DNA from: Nostoc sp. NMS2
GTDB lineage: Bacteria > Cyanobacteriota > Cyanobacteriia > Cyanobacteriales > Nostocaceae
Assembly (NCBI RefSeq): GCF_017115105.1
Contig: NZ_JABXKH010000064.1
Span: forward strand, 82,637-146,636
Reading direction: 5' to 3'
Length of the DNA: 64,000 nt
Part shown: one piece after another, positions 26,458 to 36,447 of the stretch
Position numbering within the stretch: position 1 is the first letter of the stretch
Layout: every line of letters begins with the position of its first letter
Notes under the pieces: generated by a model
What the model saw: only the letters and a program-made list of their open reading frames with translations
What the model was told of the DNA's origin: nothing
Databases searched by the model: none
Program-made: the position numbers and the translations under genes

Positions 26458-27516
26458 ATGATTATAGTAATGAAAAGTGGTTCTCCAGAAGCGGAAATAA
26501 ACCGCATTGATGAGGAACTAACTAGCTGGGGGCTAACTCCAGAAAAAATTGTTGGTCAACATAAAGTAGTTATTGGTCTTGTAGGTGAAACTGCCAGCTT
26601 AGACCCATTGCAAATTCAGGAACTTAGCCCCTGGATTGAGCAGGTGTTACGGGTAGAGCAGCCTTACAAACGAGCCAGTCGCCAGTACCGTCACGGTGAA
26701 GCTTCGGAAGTAGTAGTTAATACTCCTAATGGAGCAGTGGTATTTGGTGAACATCAGCCTTTGGTAGTCGTTGCCGGCCCCTGCTCAGTAGAAAATGAAG
26801 AAATGATTGTAGAGACAGCACGGCGCGTCAAGACGGCGGGAGCAAAGTTTTTGCGCGGTGGGGCATACAAACCCCGAACTTCACCTTACGCCTTCCAAGG
26901 ACACGGCGAGAGTGCCTTGGATTTATTAGCAATGGCGCGGGAAGTCAGTGGACTAGGTATTATTACAGAAGTGATGGATGCGGCTGACCTGGATAAAATT
27001 GCCGAAGTTGCTGACGTGATTCAGGTAGGAGCAAGAAATATGCAGAATTTCTCCTTGCTCAAAAAAGTGGGAGCGCAGCCGAAACCAGTTCTCTTGAAGC
27101 GGGGAATGGCGGCTACTATTGAAGATTGGTTGATGGCAGCCGAGTATATTTTGGCATCTGGCAATCCCAATGTAATTTTGTGTGAAAGGGGAATACGTAC
27201 CTTTGACCGCCAATATACGCGAAATACGCTGGATTTATCGGTAGTGCCAGTATTGCGAAAGCTGACTCACCTGCCAATTATGATTGATCCTAGCCACGGC
27301 GTAGGGTGGTCTGAGTTTGTGCCTTCAATGGCAATGGCTGCGATCGCAGCTGGCACAGATTCTCTTATGATAGAGGTTCATCCCAACCCTGCCAAAGCTT
27401 TATCCGACGGCCCCCAATCTGTGACACCAGACCGTTTTGATAAATTAATGCAAGAATTAGCAGTAATTGGTAAGGCGGTAGGACGCTGGCAGCAACCAGC
27501 AGTAGCTCTAGCTTAA
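26458..27516 (+). CDS. aroF: 3-deoxy-7-phosphoheptulonate synthase (type I-beta)
   Basis: This 352-residue enzyme condenses phosphoenolpyruvate and erythrose 4-phosphate to DAHP, the first step of aromatic amino acid synthesis. Residues 1-70 form the ferredoxin-like regulatory domain of the beta subtype. The barrel (about 95-345) has VVVAGPCSVENEE, KFLRGGAYKPRTSPYAFQG (described in part), LLKRGMAATIEDW, LCERGIRTFD and MIDPSHGVGW with metal and substrate residues in place. It stands alone, and its strong terminator lies at 27672-27707. Confidence 0.96.
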   Translation: MIIVMKSGSPEAEINRIDEELTSWGLTPEKIVGQHKVVIGLVGETASLDPLQIQELSPWIEQVLRVEQPYKRASRQYRHGEASEVVVNTPNGAVVFGEHQPLVVVAGPCSVENEEMIVETARRVKTAGAKFLRGGAYKPRTSPYAFQGHGESALDLLAMAREVSGLGIITEVMDAADLDKIAEVADVIQVGARNMQNFSLLKKVGAQPKPVLLKRGMAATIEDWLMAAEYILASGNPNVILCERGIRTFDRQYTRNTLDLSVVPVLRKLTHLPIMIDPSHGVGWSEFVPSMAMAAIAAGTDSLMIEVHPNPAKALSDGPQSVTPDRFDKLMQELAVIGKAVGRWQQPAVALA

Positions 27517-27556
27517 AATTCAGTTGCAACTTGTTACTAGGCATAAATAAATTAAA

Positions 27557-27618
27557 GTTTGTAGTCAGGACTTTAGTCCTAGTAAATCTGAAGAAGCGAT
27601 GAATCGCTCACTACAAAC
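27557..27618. repeat. Inverted repeat (GTTTGTAGT type)
   Basis: GTTTGTAGT at the left and ACTACAAAC at the right enclose AGGACTTTAGTCCT, itself a small hairpin. It is a common dispersed palindromic element in Nostoc-type genomes. Confidence 0.7.
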
Positions 27619-27671
27619 TAAGTTTTTTATATGTTTAATTATGCCTACCTATTTATTTTAAATATGAAATA

Positions 27672-27707
27672 ATCCCCCTTTAAAATATTTCTAAAGGGGG
27701 ATTTTTA
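27672..27707 (+). terminator. Rho-independent terminator after aroF
   Basis: AATCCCCCTTTA (27672-27683) and TAAAGGGGGATT (27693-27704) form a perfect 12-base stem, followed by TTTA. It lies 155 bases after the aroF stop. Confidence 0.8.
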
Positions 27708-28174
27708 AACACTAACTAAACCTATTAAAAAAATAACTCTGCAATCAATATTGATAGGCCAATACGCTTGGGTTAAGGCTAAAACTCTGTTATCCAAGTC
27801 AATTTTTTAACGAACCGCCAAGGCGCAGAGTCCGCAGAGAGAAGAAAGAAATGCTTAACTGAACGCAATTGGTAAAATCAGTGCTGCACTAGCAAGCATT
27901 CTTTTAATACTCATTGGCAAATTTTCCTTCTATTATGTAGACATCAAAGAGATTAATTTTTCGTAAAATCTTAATCTCTTTGACAAGTAAATAATAGGAC
28001 TGAAAATAGATATACACTAGTGAAAAAGGTAATTAGTTCAACCGTGACCGATGTCATAGTTGAAGAATAATTCAGAAGTCAGAATCAAGATGCCCACCTT
28101 ATCTTTGCTACCTAAAAAAAGGACGGATAAAATACCCATCCCAAAAAATTCACTTTGACTCAATAGCAAAACTT
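27708..28174. other. Intergenic region with second MITE-like repeat
   Basis: Bases 27770-27863 hold the second copy of the CTTAACTGAA-ended repeat. Otherwise AT-rich with no gene seen. Confidence 0.5.
27770..27863. repeat. MITE-like repeat, copy B
   Basis: It matches 22821-22951 across TTTTTTAACGAACCGC and ends GAAATGCTTAACTGAA. Its left flank CCAATACGCTTGGGTTAAGG (27759-27778) reappears in exact reverse complement at 63451-63470, so the family has at least three sites here. Confidence 0.6.
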
Positions 28175-29422
28175 TTATTGTATTGGTGGGGTGGGGAAAG
28201 CACCAGGTTGCACGGCTACGTTAAGATTCTGTCCATTGCGACGTAATTCTAAGCGCAAATCACCCCCGATTTGGCTATTTTCTACTACCTTTTGGACACT
28301 GCTGGCATCTGTAACTGCTTGCCCGCCAAGCTTTTGGATAACATCACCAGCACGTATCCCTGCTTTAGCAGCCGGTGAATTTGGCACAACTTTTAGAACT
28401 AATACACCTTTATCTTCATCCACACTCAAACCGCTATTGGGATCTGAGTTGATATTTTGTTTTAGCTGAGGTGTTAACCCCACCATTTGAATTCCCAAAT
28501 AAGGATGTTCTACTTTGCCTGTAGCTATTATTTGACTGGAAATGTGTTGTGCTGTGTTGATGGGAATAGCAAAACCTAATCCTTGTGCCCCTTGGATAAT
28601 GGCTGTATTCATGGCAATCACCTCGCCACGGGAATTTAGCAGGGGGCCGCCGGAGTTACCGGGATTAATGGCTGCATCAGTTTGAATATACTCTACTCGC
28701 TTATCGGCAGCGCCGATTAGATTACTACTGCGTCCGGTTGCACTGATGATTCCGGTAGTTACTGTATTATCTAGTCCAAGGGGGTTGCCGATCGCGATCG
28801 CCCATTCTCCCGGTTGCAGTTGATCTGAGTTACCCAATGCTACTAACGGCAGATTGTCCGCCTGAATCTTGACAACAGCAACATCAGTCAACTCGTCTTT
28901 TCCTAATACTTTACCTTTAAAACTACGTCCATCTTTGAGTATTACTGTCACCGTATCAGCACCATCAACTACGTGGGCGTTGGTGAGTATACGACCATCA
29001 GCACTAATAATAAAACCTGAACCAGTACCTCGTTCTACCCGATTCTGTTGTGCTGGCATTTGAGAGCCAAAGAAACGTTGGAAAAATGGATCGTTAAATT
29101 CATCTGGTACTTGGCTTTTTACGGTTCGGGAAGAATCAATTCTTACTACAGCTGGCCCAACCTTTTGCACCACTTGGGTAACAAAGTTAGGATCTGTGGC
29201 GGCTGATAATGGAGGAGCGGCATTTACTCGACTCACTGCCAAATTAGATGCACTATCAGACACCTGCCGAGAATGTCCAGCCATGTAGCCACCTGCCAAT
29301 GTCATCCCCGATCCCAGCAGCACCAGCGATAGAGAGGCGGCAGCCTTTTTCCAGGGTGCTTGATTAGTGTTGGATAAAATGCTATTTGATGGGTGTTCTC
29401 CATCACGAGATTGGTTTTGCAT
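28175..29422 (-). CDS. HtrA/Deg-family serine protease with one PDZ domain
   Basis: This 415-residue envelope protease has an N-terminal membrane anchor ([20 protein letters not shown]), a trypsin-like domain and one PDZ domain (about 305-405). The triad is complete: His in TNAHVV, Asp in LTDVAVVKI and Ser in [11 protein letters not shown]. It should degrade or refold damaged proteins in the periplasm or thylakoid. Size and one-PDZ layout match the cyanobacterial HhoA/HhoB group, but I cannot choose between them. It lies divergent to the Ap4A phosphorylase gene. Confidence 0.93.
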   Translation of the reverse strand: MQNQSRDGEHPSNSILSNTNQAPWKKAAASLSLVLLGSGMTLAGGYMAGHSRQVSDSASNLAVSRVNAAPPLSAATDPNFVTQVVQKVGPAVVRIDSSRTVKSQVPDEFNDPFFQRFFGSQMPAQQNRVERGTGSGFIISADGRILTNAHVVDGADTVTVILKDGRSFKGKVLGKDELTDVAVVKIQADNLPLVALGNSDQLQPGEWAIAIGNPLGLDNTVTTGIISATGRSSNLIGAADKRVEYIQTDAAINPGNSGGPLLNSRGEVIAMNTAIIQGAQGLGFAIPINTAQHISSQIIATGKVEHPYLGIQMVGLTPQLKQNINSDPNSGLSVDEDKGVLVLKVVPNSPAAKAGIRAGDVIQKLGGQAVTDASSVQKVVENSQIGGDLRLELRRNGQNLNVAVQPGAFPTPPIQ

Positions 29423-29660
29423 TGCTGTCTGGAAGGATATTTAGATGTATTACTAATGTAGATATGATTTGTGACAGTTTTGTTGCAGAGGTATTGCGTT
29501 GTTGTGAAAGCTTTGGTATTTTACTAAACCTGATTGGAATATACTCATTCGTAGGGTTACACAGTTGTGATGCGTGTCAACTTAGAGCCAGAGCGGTTTA
29601 TAACCAACAATTTTACGTTAAGTTGACTGCGTATTTTATACCATGTGTGAAGGAAGAAAA

Positions 29661-30557
29661 ATGCCACAGGGGAAAATCTTACTGAAATCTGGCACTTTAT
29701 GGACAAGTGTTAAAGAACGAACTGAACATGCTTTGCAATGTGGGGCGTTACTGTCGATTCCGACAGAATTTGAATTTGTCGAACAGGATGGCGTGCGCTT
29801 TTTGGTGCGGATTTTGTCTAATCTGAATCGCAAAAAAGCAGCTAAGGAGAAACAGGAAAAACAATCTGCTATCTCTGGTCAAGAATTTAATCCTTTTTTG
29901 CCATACGAAGAGGATTTATTTGTGGCGGATATCTCTGATACTCATGTATGTATTTTAAATAAATATAATGTTGTCGATCGCCATCTGCTAATCATCACCC
30001 GTGCCTTCGAGGAACAGGAAAGTTTGCTGACTCTGGAAGATTTTGTGGCTATGTGGGCGTGTTTGGCTGATTTCGATGGTTTAGCATTTTACAACAGTGG
30101 CAAAAATGCAGGTGCTAGTCAGCGACACAAACACTTACAGTTAGTTCCACTACCACTTGTACCTTCAGGGCCGCAGATACCTATTGAACCTCTACTGAGG
30201 GCAGCACAATTTCAGGACTCGAAGGCAACTTTAGCAAAGCTTCCTTTTGTACACGCTTTTGCGCCACTAAATCCTGATTGGATGCAGTCGCCACTTACAG
30301 CAGCCCAAGCAACACTAGAAGTTTATCGTAGTTTGCTAGGGGCTGTGGGTTTAGATGCAAAGCAATTAGGTGCTTACAATCTGCTAGCGACACGAGAATG
30401 GATGTCGATCGTACCGCGATCGCAGGAGCATTTTCAGTCTATCTCTGTGAATTCATTAGGATTTGCTGGTACTTTGTTGGTGCGGAATGCAACAGAAATG
30501 GAAATTCTCAAAGCCCAAGGGCCGATGACTATCCTCAAGAGTGTTGCTATATCTTAA
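29661..30557 (+). CDS. Ap4A phosphorylase / ATP adenylyltransferase
   Basis: About 298 residues from ATG 29661, which is preceded by AAGGAAG; the ATG at 29643 lies before this ribosome site and is less likely. The enzyme splits diadenosine tetraphosphate with phosphate to ATP and ADP, controlling stress dinucleotides. The HIT-type catalytic motif HKHLQLVPLP (H-x-H-x-Q) is intact near residue 155, and the N-terminal domain carries PFLPYEEDLFVADISDTH. The C-terminal block SFGPQ-like region includes YNLLATREWMSIVPRS. Normal length, cytoplasmic. Confidence 0.9.
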   Translation: MPQGKILLKSGTLWTSVKERTEHALQCGALLSIPTEFEFVEQDGVRFLVRILSNLNRKKAAKEKQEKQSAISGQEFNPFLPYEEDLFVADISDTHVCILNKYNVVDRHLLIITRAFEEQESLLTLEDFVAMWACLADFDGLAFYNSGKNAGASQRHKHLQLVPLPLVPSGPQIPIEPLLRAAQFQDSKATLAKLPFVHAFAPLNPDWMQSPLTAAQATLEVYRSLLGAVGLDAKQLGAYNLLATREWMSIVPRSQEHFQSISVNSLGFAGTLLVRNATEMEILKAQGPMTILKSVAIS

Positions 30558-30567
30558 TTCAGTTTGT

Positions 30568-32271
30568 TTAACGAATGCTCCAGGTAAGCAGTTGTTTTTG
30601 AACTTCAGACATCGGATAAGCTAAATCTCGGTCTTCGCCTTTTCTTGCAAAGACGATGCCTAAAAGCCGATTTTGCGAATCAATTACAGGACTGCCAGAA
30701 TAACCGGGTTTGAGTGCAGCTTGAGATATTTCTAATTGCTGGTTTTGATAGCTGATTTGTCCTGATTGCATAGACCAAGATTTATCTTCACCTCTTTGGG
30801 CAGAATGACCGATAATCCGAATGGGCATTTTCGGGGCGATCGCAGTTGAGGAGATAGATAATGGTTGGATATCTTCTGGCAGTTTACCAATAACTTCCAA
30901 AACGGCTAAATCGAGTTGTTCCTCAGAGGTCATTTTGAACAGCTTGGCATCTCGCCGCATTCGCACTCGGTTGGATGGCGGTGTACTGAAAAATTCCACT
31001 TGGATATTTTTACCTTGTTCATTGCCATCAAAAATGACATGACGATTAGTGAGAATTAATGTCCGGTTGTCTTCTCGCTTAATTACTATACCAGTGCCAA
31101 TCTCTGTTCCTTGGCGATCGCTGTTAAAAAACTCCGCAGTGATGCGTACCACAGAACGCTTAACGGTTACGGTTGGGTCATTCTTAGGCAACCATTGGCG
31201 ATCGTCTTCTACACTACCTAGTTTATTCTGTTGCTCTGTCCATAATTGTCGTGCTTCTCTATTATTGTTACTGGTATAGATATAATTGGGGTCAATCTCT
31301 TCTGATTTGTCAAACTCTGCAATGGCTTCTTTTAGTTTCCCTTGCAATTGGAATAGTAAACCCAAGAAATTGTGAGCGAGCGTATGAGTGCTGGCTAGGC
31401 TTATAGACTTGTCTTCTGACAATGTTAGGACTTTTTGGAAGGCGGCAAAGGCTGCATCTAGTTTTCTCTGAAGTACTAGCGCAATACCCAGATTATTGTA
31501 AGTATTAGCATCGTTAGGGTTGAGTTGAATCGCTTTTTGGAAGGCTGCAACTGCTGCATCTAATTTCTTCTGCTCACTCAGTGCAACGCCGAGATTGTTG
31601 TAAGCATAAGCAAAGTTGGGGTTGAGTTGAATCGCTTTTTGGTAGGCGGCAACTGCTGCATCTAATTTCTTCTGCTCACTCAGGGCAATGCCGAGACTTT
31701 TGTAAGCATAAGCAAAGTTGGGGTTGAGTTGAATCACTTTTTGGTAGGCGGCAACTGCTGCATCTAATTTCTTCTGCTCACTCAGGGCATTGCCGAGATT
31801 GTTGTAAGCATAAACAAAGTTAGGGTTGAGTTGAATCGCTTTTTGGTAGGCGGCAACTGCTACATCTAATTTCTTCTGCTCCCTCAGGGCAACACCAAGA
31901 TTGTTGTAAGCATCAGCAAAGTTAGGGTTTAGTTGAATCGCTTTTTGGAAGACGGCAACTGCTGCATCTAATTTCTTTTGGTCTTTCAGGACAATGCCGA
32001 AATTGTAATAAGCAATAACATAATTAGGGTTGAGTTGAATTGCTTTTTGATATGCTGCAACTGCTGCATCTAATTTCTGCTGGTCACTGAGCGCATTGCC
32101 CAGACCGTTGTAAGCAATAGCCAAGTTAGGGTTGAGTTGAATCGCTTTTTGGTGAGATGCTAATGCCTCCTCTTGTTTACCTTGAGCATTTAGCACATAG
32201 CCTATACCAACGTAAGCTTCGGCATCATTTTGATTTCTCGTTTTGTGGCATCGGTTTTTACCCCTCTCCAA
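30568..32271 (-). CDS. TPR-repeat serine protease (5' end uncertain)
   Basis: Up to 567 residues. About eight or nine TPR repeats of 34 residues ([19 protein letters not shown] type) fill residues 15-330, followed by a trypsin-like domain. The triad is visible: His in [10 protein letters not shown], Asp in DLAVLEV and Ser in [10 protein letters not shown]. TPRs give a scaffold for protein partners. The frame begins with a TTG and residues read from a dispersed repeat (32255-32310), and no ATG occurs before or within the TPR part. No signal peptide is seen. Either the original 5' end was lost to the repeat or an unusual start is used. Confidence 0.8.
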   Translation of the reverse strand: MERGKNRCHKTRNQNDAEAYVGIGYVLNAQGKQEEALASHQKAIQLNPNLAIAYNGLGNALSDQQKLDAAVAAYQKAIQLNPNYVIAYYNFGIVLKDQKKLDAAVAVFQKAIQLNPNFADAYNNLGVALREQKKLDVAVAAYQKAIQLNPNFVYAYNNLGNALSEQKKLDAAVAAYQKVIQLNPNFAYAYKSLGIALSEQKKLDAAVAAYQKAIQLNPNFAYAYNNLGVALSEQKKLDAAVAAFQKAIQLNPNDANTYNNLGIALVLQRKLDAAFAAFQKVLTLSEDKSISLASTHTLAHNFLGLLFQLQGKLKEAIAEFDKSEEIDPNYIYTSNNNREARQLWTEQQNKLGSVEDDRQWLPKNDPTVTVKRSVVRITAEFFNSDRQGTEIGTGIVIKREDNRTLILTNRHVIFDGNEQGKNIQVEFFSTPPSNRVRMRRDAKLFKMTSEEQLDLAVLEVIGKLPEDIQPLSISSTAIAPKMPIRIIGHSAQRGEDKSWSMQSGQISYQNQQLEISQAALKPGYSGSPVIDSQNRLLGIVFARKGEDRDLAYPMSEVQKQLLTWSIR

Positions 32272-32400
32272 ACCTCTCCCCGAAACGGAGAGAGGCTTTG
32301 AAACCCAGTTTTAGTTTTTCTCTGGTTGTATGAAACCACCCTGCCCAACCCCCCTTAAAAAGGGGGGCAAAAAACTCTCAAAGTCCTCCAATTTATCGGA
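32255..32400. repeat. Dispersed repeat upstream of the TPR-protease gene
   Basis: It contains CCCCTCTCCAAACCTCTCCC with GAAACGGAGAGAGG beside it, and TTGAAACCC and CCCCCCTTAAAAAGGGGGGC nearby. Such sequences recur in Nostoc-type genomes. The repeat supplies the first codons of the protease frame. Confidence 0.6.
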
Positions 32401-32567
32401 GGATTTAGGAGGATCTACAACATTTTGGTTTTGTAGAGAGAGGAATGGAAGTGAGGTCAAAGTTTATTACATACAAAAGCGATCGCTTAAATAATTCTTA
32501 CCATGCGATCGCCATTGCTTGGGCTACTATAATTTGCCATTGCTCCTTACTTCCTGTACAAGAGCCT

Positions 32568-33314
32568 CTAGTTGACGACTGTTAATTTTCTCTCTAGGTC
32601 GAATAAAAAGCCGTGGATATACTCTTCAGTCCATTCGGCACCATAGAAGCGTTTAAACATCCCTCGTGCTGGGTCTTTTTCAGCCCGATATCGTAGGTAT
32701 CGCAGTTGGGCTTGCTCGATGGCTTCTAAATTTTGGGAATCTGTTACAGCTTCCGCCTGCTCGACAAAATCTAGATAAGCTTTTAAATAGTCTTTAAAAG
32801 CGGCAAACACCTGAGTTTCTACTACAGCCGTTTCTTGGGGACGAGTCCACAGAAAAGCGGGAGAGAAAAAGGGCTGTGCTTCTTCTGGGAAATCTCCTCC
32901 CCAAGATAGATGCTGTTGATGGGTGTGGAAAATGGGCAGAATCGGTTCAGTATATTTTGCCTGATATGCTGAATCATCCCGAAATAGGGGCTGCATATCC
33001 AAAGCAATTAGGTGTCCTCCTGGCAATGTCACCAAATCCGCCCCAAAAAAGGGTAAATCGTAGTTGAGGCGGGGGAAAATCACAAAATTCAGCACTTGCA
33101 GCGAATTACCACCCTGGACATGAGCAGCACGAATTTGCCGTAATTTTGCAGTTTGAAAGGCGTAACTAGTGGTGACAACTTCTTCTTGATTTTTGCCCTT
33201 ACCCACAACAGCACTTTTGAACTCAAACCCAGTGGGGATGGGATAGGGTTCTAAATCCAAGCGCGATCGCATGTAGGCGATCGCATAATCGAGAAATGGC
33301 TGATAAAGTGTCAC
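32568..33314 (-). CDS. pebB: Phycoerythrobilin:ferredoxin oxidoreductase PebB
   Basis: About 248 residues from GTG 33314 ([17 protein letters not shown]), which has GGAG nine bases upstream. The TTG at 33335 lies before this site and is less likely. PebB reduces 15,16-dihydrobiliverdin to phycoerythrobilin with ferredoxin electrons. Family blocks are [22 protein letters not shown], shown in part, [11 protein letters not shown] and [20 protein letters not shown]. It lies 51 bases downstream of pebA in an operon of the standard order pebA-pebB. Its leader is shared with cpcT. Confidence 0.95.
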   Translation of the reverse strand: MTLYQPFLDYAIAYMRSRLDLEPYPIPTGFEFKSAVVGKGKNQEEVVTTSYAFQTAKLRQIRAAHVQGGNSLQVLNFVIFPRLNYDLPFFGADLVTLPGGHLIALDMQPLFRDDSAYQAKYTEPILPIFHTHQQHLSWGGDFPEEAQPFFSPAFLWTRPQETAVVETQVFAAFKDYLKAYLDFVEQAEAVTDSQNLEAIEQAQLRYLRYRAEKDPARGMFKRFYGAEWTEEYIHGFLFDLERKLTVVN

Positions 33315-33364
33315 GTCGCTTCGCTCCGAATTCAAAATTCAAAATTCAACCAATGCCGAATTGG

Positions 33365-34099
33365 TTATCTTTTGCTGGCACTGACTGCTAGAGGAACAGC
33401 ATCTTCAAATAAGAACTCATGGAGAAAACGCTCCGCCCATTCATGACCGAAGTAACTGCTAAACAAACCAGATGCCGGATCTCGGTCTGCACTATATTGG
33501 TCATAGTCTTTTTGGGCTTTGACAATCCGTTGGATATCTTCTGGATCTTGAAGCGCTTGGGCATCTGCTAGCATTTGCCAATACAAGTTTAAATAATCTT
33601 GAAAAGCTTCAAAGACTCGCGTTGAGACTGTTTCGGCATCTGTTTTGGCAAACAAGAGGTACTTAGAAAAATACTGGTTGGCATCGTAAAACTTCATTTC
33701 TAAGTTTTGCGCCAAATCTGGGTATTTATTATGGAGATATTTTAGCGGAGCTATATATTTGTTTTGATAATCTTCATCCTGAAACAAAGGCTGAAAGTCA
33801 AGCACAATTAGATTTTTGACTTTGCCAAAGGATAAAAAATCAATCCCTAACAGAGGTAAATCGTAGTTATGACTAGGATAAACCACGCTGTTAAAAATTT
33901 GGGCGCTTTCCCCGGCATCAATATAGGTATAGCGAATTTTCCGCAACTCTTGAGATTGGTAACACCAACTGCGAATAGTTGCAGGGTTTCTGCCGCGATC
34001 GCTAACTTTGAATTCCAAACCAGGGGGAATGACCCTACTTTGTAAATCAAAGCGCTGAAATAGCTCTTTTTCTAAAAATTCCAGGAAAGGCTTATACAT
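33365..34099 (-). CDS. pebA: 15,16-dihydrobiliverdin:ferredoxin oxidoreductase PebA
   Basis: About 244 residues from ATG 34099 (MYKPFLEFLEKELFQRFDL); the long upstream extension in the same frame is translated repeat DNA and is rejected. PebA reduces biliverdin IX-alpha at the 15,16 double bond and hands its product to PebB. Conserved blocks are FNSVVYPSHNYDLPLLGIDFL, given in part, NLIVLDFQPLF and RDPASGLFSSYFGHEWAERF. Length is normal. It is first in the pebAB operon, which points to phycoerythrin production in this organism. Confidence 0.95.
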   Translation of the reverse strand: MYKPFLEFLEKELFQRFDLQSRVIPPGLEFKVSDRGRNPATIRSWCYQSQELRKIRYTYIDAGESAQIFNSVVYPSHNYDLPLLGIDFLSFGKVKNLIVLDFQPLFQDEDYQNKYIAPLKYLHNKYPDLAQNLEMKFYDANQYFSKYLLFAKTDAETVSTRVFEAFQDYLNLYWQMLADAQALQDPEDIQRIVKAQKDYDQYSADRDPASGLFSSYFGHEWAERFLHEFLFEDAVPLAVSASKR

Positions 34100-34185
34100 G
34101 GAGCATGATTTATTAACCCTTGCATGAAAATAAATGATGTCAATCATGCACGTCTCATTTATGAGAAACAAAGCAACATTCCTTA

Positions 34186-34411
34186 ATGGGGAATTGGGCA
34201 TTGGGCATTGGGCATTGGGCACTTGTACTGAGCGAAGTCGAAGTATTGGGCATTGGGCATGAAGAAGAGACAAGGGAGACAAGGAAGAGGGGGGAGACAA
34301 GGAAGAGACTATTCAATAATTCCCCCTTGTCCCCCTTGTCCTCCTTGTCTCCCTGCTCCCTCATCTCCCTTATTTCCCTCATCTCCCCCATTCCCCATTC
34401 CCCATTCCCCA
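34186..34411. repeat. Heptamer repeat block between pebA and a lyase gene
   Basis: Tandem GGGCATT units on the left and CCCATTC/CCCCATT-type units on the right frame a GGAGACAAGGAAGAGG-type stretch and its complement CCCTTGTCC, so the block is arranged as a large imperfect inverted repeat. It also contains CTTGTACTGAGCGAAGTCGA, a dispersed repeat found in part elsewhere (25027, 37545, 47521, 49690). Confidence 0.85.
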
Positions 34412-34963
34412 CTAACGCCTAGCATGATTCTGAGCGATCATTTGCTCTAGCAGTTCTTGGGAAACACAGCGACGTTCAGAACAATAAGTCATTAAGTTGA
34501 CACCGTTCATCATTCGCACGGTACTAACCCTGACACGAAAATCATCAGTAACAAACCAACAACGTTCTTGACCTTGGTTATTATCATAGTCAGTATCAAT
34601 CGTCAGCACTCCATCATCGGCAAACTGATACCGACTTACAACGGGAATGCTCTCAACATAGCCTTGGTTACGGATCAGTTTTCCAGAACGCCTCGTTTCG
34701 TCGGGAATATCAACCAAAATGGCAGCATTATCATTAGGTAGCCTGGTGTCTAAGTTAGCCTGCCATGCAAAGCTAGCACCGCCTGTTGCTTTAGTAGGGT
34801 CTATCCCTTGGTCTTTACAGACTTCTTGGACTTTCGGATCATTCTTTTTCATGACTTTAATGATCAAATTTGACTGCCCAGACTCATCCGCCGCCGAGTC
34901 AAAATGGTGAACGGAGCGTTCCGTAAACCATGTACCCTCACTTTTACGGAAGAAGTCGATCAT
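34412..34963 (-). CDS. CpcS/CpeS-family phycobiliprotein lyase
   Basis: 183 residues from ATG 34963 (MIDFFRKSEGTWFTERSVHH), the start that fits the family; an ATG at 34987 or TTG at 35011 would lengthen it. These lyases have a lipocalin-like barrel and attach bilins to cysteine 82/84 of phycobiliproteins. Typical blocks are GSSFAW-like GGASFAWQANLD, AAILVDIPD, GKLIRNQGYVESIPVVSRY and DGVLTIDTDY. It is one of two S-type lyases here, the other being at 39759. Whether it serves phycoerythrin or phycocyanin (CpcS, CpcU or CpeU) cannot be decided. Confidence 0.85.
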   Translation of the reverse strand: MIDFFRKSEGTWFTERSVHHFDSAADESGQSNLIIKVMKKNDPKVQEVCKDQGIDPTKATGGASFAWQANLDTRLPNDNAAILVDIPDETRRSGKLIRNQGYVESIPVVSRYQFADDGVLTIDTDYDNNQGQERCWFVTDDFRVRVSTVRMMNGVNLMTYCSERRCVSQELLEQMIAQNHARR

Positions 34964-35102
34964 TGACAAGGGCGGTATTAGATGCATCTGTTTTAAAACC
35001 TCTTTTATCAAATTTTGCCGTTATTGAATACTGAGCAATGAGATGAAGTCCCGATTTCGCTAAAGTGTAGAATAACTCCAAAAGTTATATTTTTATCAAC
35101 TG

Positions 35103-35951
35103 ATGACAAATAGTGAAATTCAACTTATTACTAGCGATGCCTACGGCAACGGCTTTGCCGAACGCCCCAGTCCAACTCCAGAAATATTAACAGCCCTCAA
35201 AGCCGGAATCCTTCTGGATTGGGTCGATTTATACCAATTCAATCTCAGGGAAGTCGATTTACAACAAGCTAATTTGAGCAAAGCCAAGCTACTAAGAGCC
35301 GACCTCAGTGAGCTAGTTTTGAGTAATGCCGATTTGAGTGGCGCAGATTTGCGAGGCGCTAATCTGCAAGGAGCCGATTTGAGTGGAGCTAATTTGCAGG
35401 GAGCCTATTTAAACCGTGCTAACCTCCAACAAGCCAATCTCAGTGGCGCAAATTTGGAGGGAGCTAAACTGCAAGTAGCGCGTTATGATACACATACGAA
35501 ATGGCCCCAAGAATATAACTACAAAGCTTCGGGAGCGGTAGGGCCGGGTGCTAATCTCAATGGTGCTTTTCTCAACACAGCTTCTTTACGGAACGCAGAT
35601 TTACAAGGTGTTAATCTGCGTGGAGCCTACCTGAGTGGCGCTGACTTGACAGGAGCAAATTTGCAAGGTGCGGCTTTAAGTGGCGCTGACTTGACGAAAG
35701 CTTATTTGACTGGGGCTTGTTTGCGGAATGCTCGATTAACTGGAGCCGATTTGCGGGATGCAGACCTACGAGCAACTGACCTCTGTGATGCAGAGATGGA
35801 GCATCTTCAAAGTATCGCTGGTGCAGATTTTACTTTAGCCCAAGGACTCACAGAAGCAACTAAAGCCATGCTTAAAAGCCGTCCATATTCAGAACTCGAC
35901 GTTTGGAACGCCTACACTCGCACAACAACTCGTGAGAGTTTGAGTGCTTGA
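35103..35951 (+). CDS. Pentapeptide repeat protein
   Basis: This 282-residue protein has tandem A(D/N)LSGA-type pentapeptide repeats in two blocks (about residues 50-125 and 150-245), which should form a right-handed square beta helix. The first 25 residues include SDAYGNGFAER, encoded by a dispersed Nostoc repeat read in frame. A linker (RYDTHTKWPQEYN) splits the helix and is a feature of several cyanobacterial proteins of this type. Function is unknown; some pentapeptide proteins mimic DNA. Being inside the pigment island gives no clear role. Confidence 0.88.
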   Translation: MTNSEIQLITSDAYGNGFAERPSPTPEILTALKAGILLDWVDLYQFNLREVDLQQANLSKAKLLRADLSELVLSNADLSGADLRGANLQGADLSGANLQGAYLNRANLQQANLSGANLEGAKLQVARYDTHTKWPQEYNYKASGAVGPGANLNGAFLNTASLRNADLQGVNLRGAYLSGADLTGANLQGAALSGADLTKAYLTGACLRNARLTGADLRDADLRATDLCDAEMEHLQSIAGADFTLAQGLTEATKAMLKSRPYSELDVWNAYTRTTTRESLSA

Positions 35952-35993
35952 CCAAATAATTACTAATTCGTAATTCGTAATTCGTAATTAATG

Positions 35994-36081
35994 GACATCT
36001 CCAAAAAAGAATGTAGAGACGTAGCAGTGCTACGTCTCTACAAGGGTTCTGGATAACGCATATTTAATTTCTGGAGATGTC
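35994..36081. repeat. MITE-like element with nested hairpin
   Basis: GACATCTCCA (35994-36003) and TGGAGATGTC (36072-36081) are perfect terminal inverted repeats. Inside is a 29-base palindrome GTAGAGACGTAGC...GCTACGTCTCTAC (36013-36041). TAATG lies at both outer sides, possibly a target duplication. A palindrome of the same type is at 63397-63425. Confidence 0.7.
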
Positions 36082-36216
36082 TAATGGACAAAGCAACTCA
36101 ATTCATTGATGGAGATAAAAAACAGCCTGCCTTTTTTCAGAGCAAGCGACTTCAGTCGTGGGGTAACAATTACGAATTACGTAAAGCCTGCGGCATAGCT
36201 TCGCTAAACGCGCAGC

Positions 36217-36447
36217 GTGCCGGAGGCTCTATTATCTACGAATTATTTTGACCAATACAGCATTCTTCATAAAGGTTGCCAGTTCTTTTTTAGGAGCGCT
36301 AAAAATGTAGCGTATCCTTCGGAAAAACCCGGTGGATCGGGTAGAGCATATTGGGGAAATTCTTTATACGATCGCCAGGGTTCCCAAGCTTTATGCCGCA
36401 AATGTAAAGCACACTCTGAGGAACCTGGTGGTCGCCAAGTCATTTGA
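36217..36447 (+). CDS. Possible small unknown protein
   Basis: An open frame of about 76 codons whose GTG start lies in a dispersed repeat. The part after about residue 20 has a protein-like composition: GCQFFFRSAKNVAYPSEKP, then a Gly/Arg stretch and CRKCKAHSEEPGGRQVI with a CxxC pair. No ribosome site was found. An overlapping frame (36332-36556) competes, so the call is weak. Confidence 0.3.
   Translation: MPEALLSTNYFDQYSILHKGCQFFFRSAKNVAYPSEKPGGSGRAYWGNSLYDRQGSQALCRKCKAHSEEPGGRQVI

Noticed and set aside
34100..34300. 67-residue N-terminal extension of PebA
   Set aside because: It is translated heptamer repeat (NAQCPMPNS), and PebA proteins start at MYKPF.
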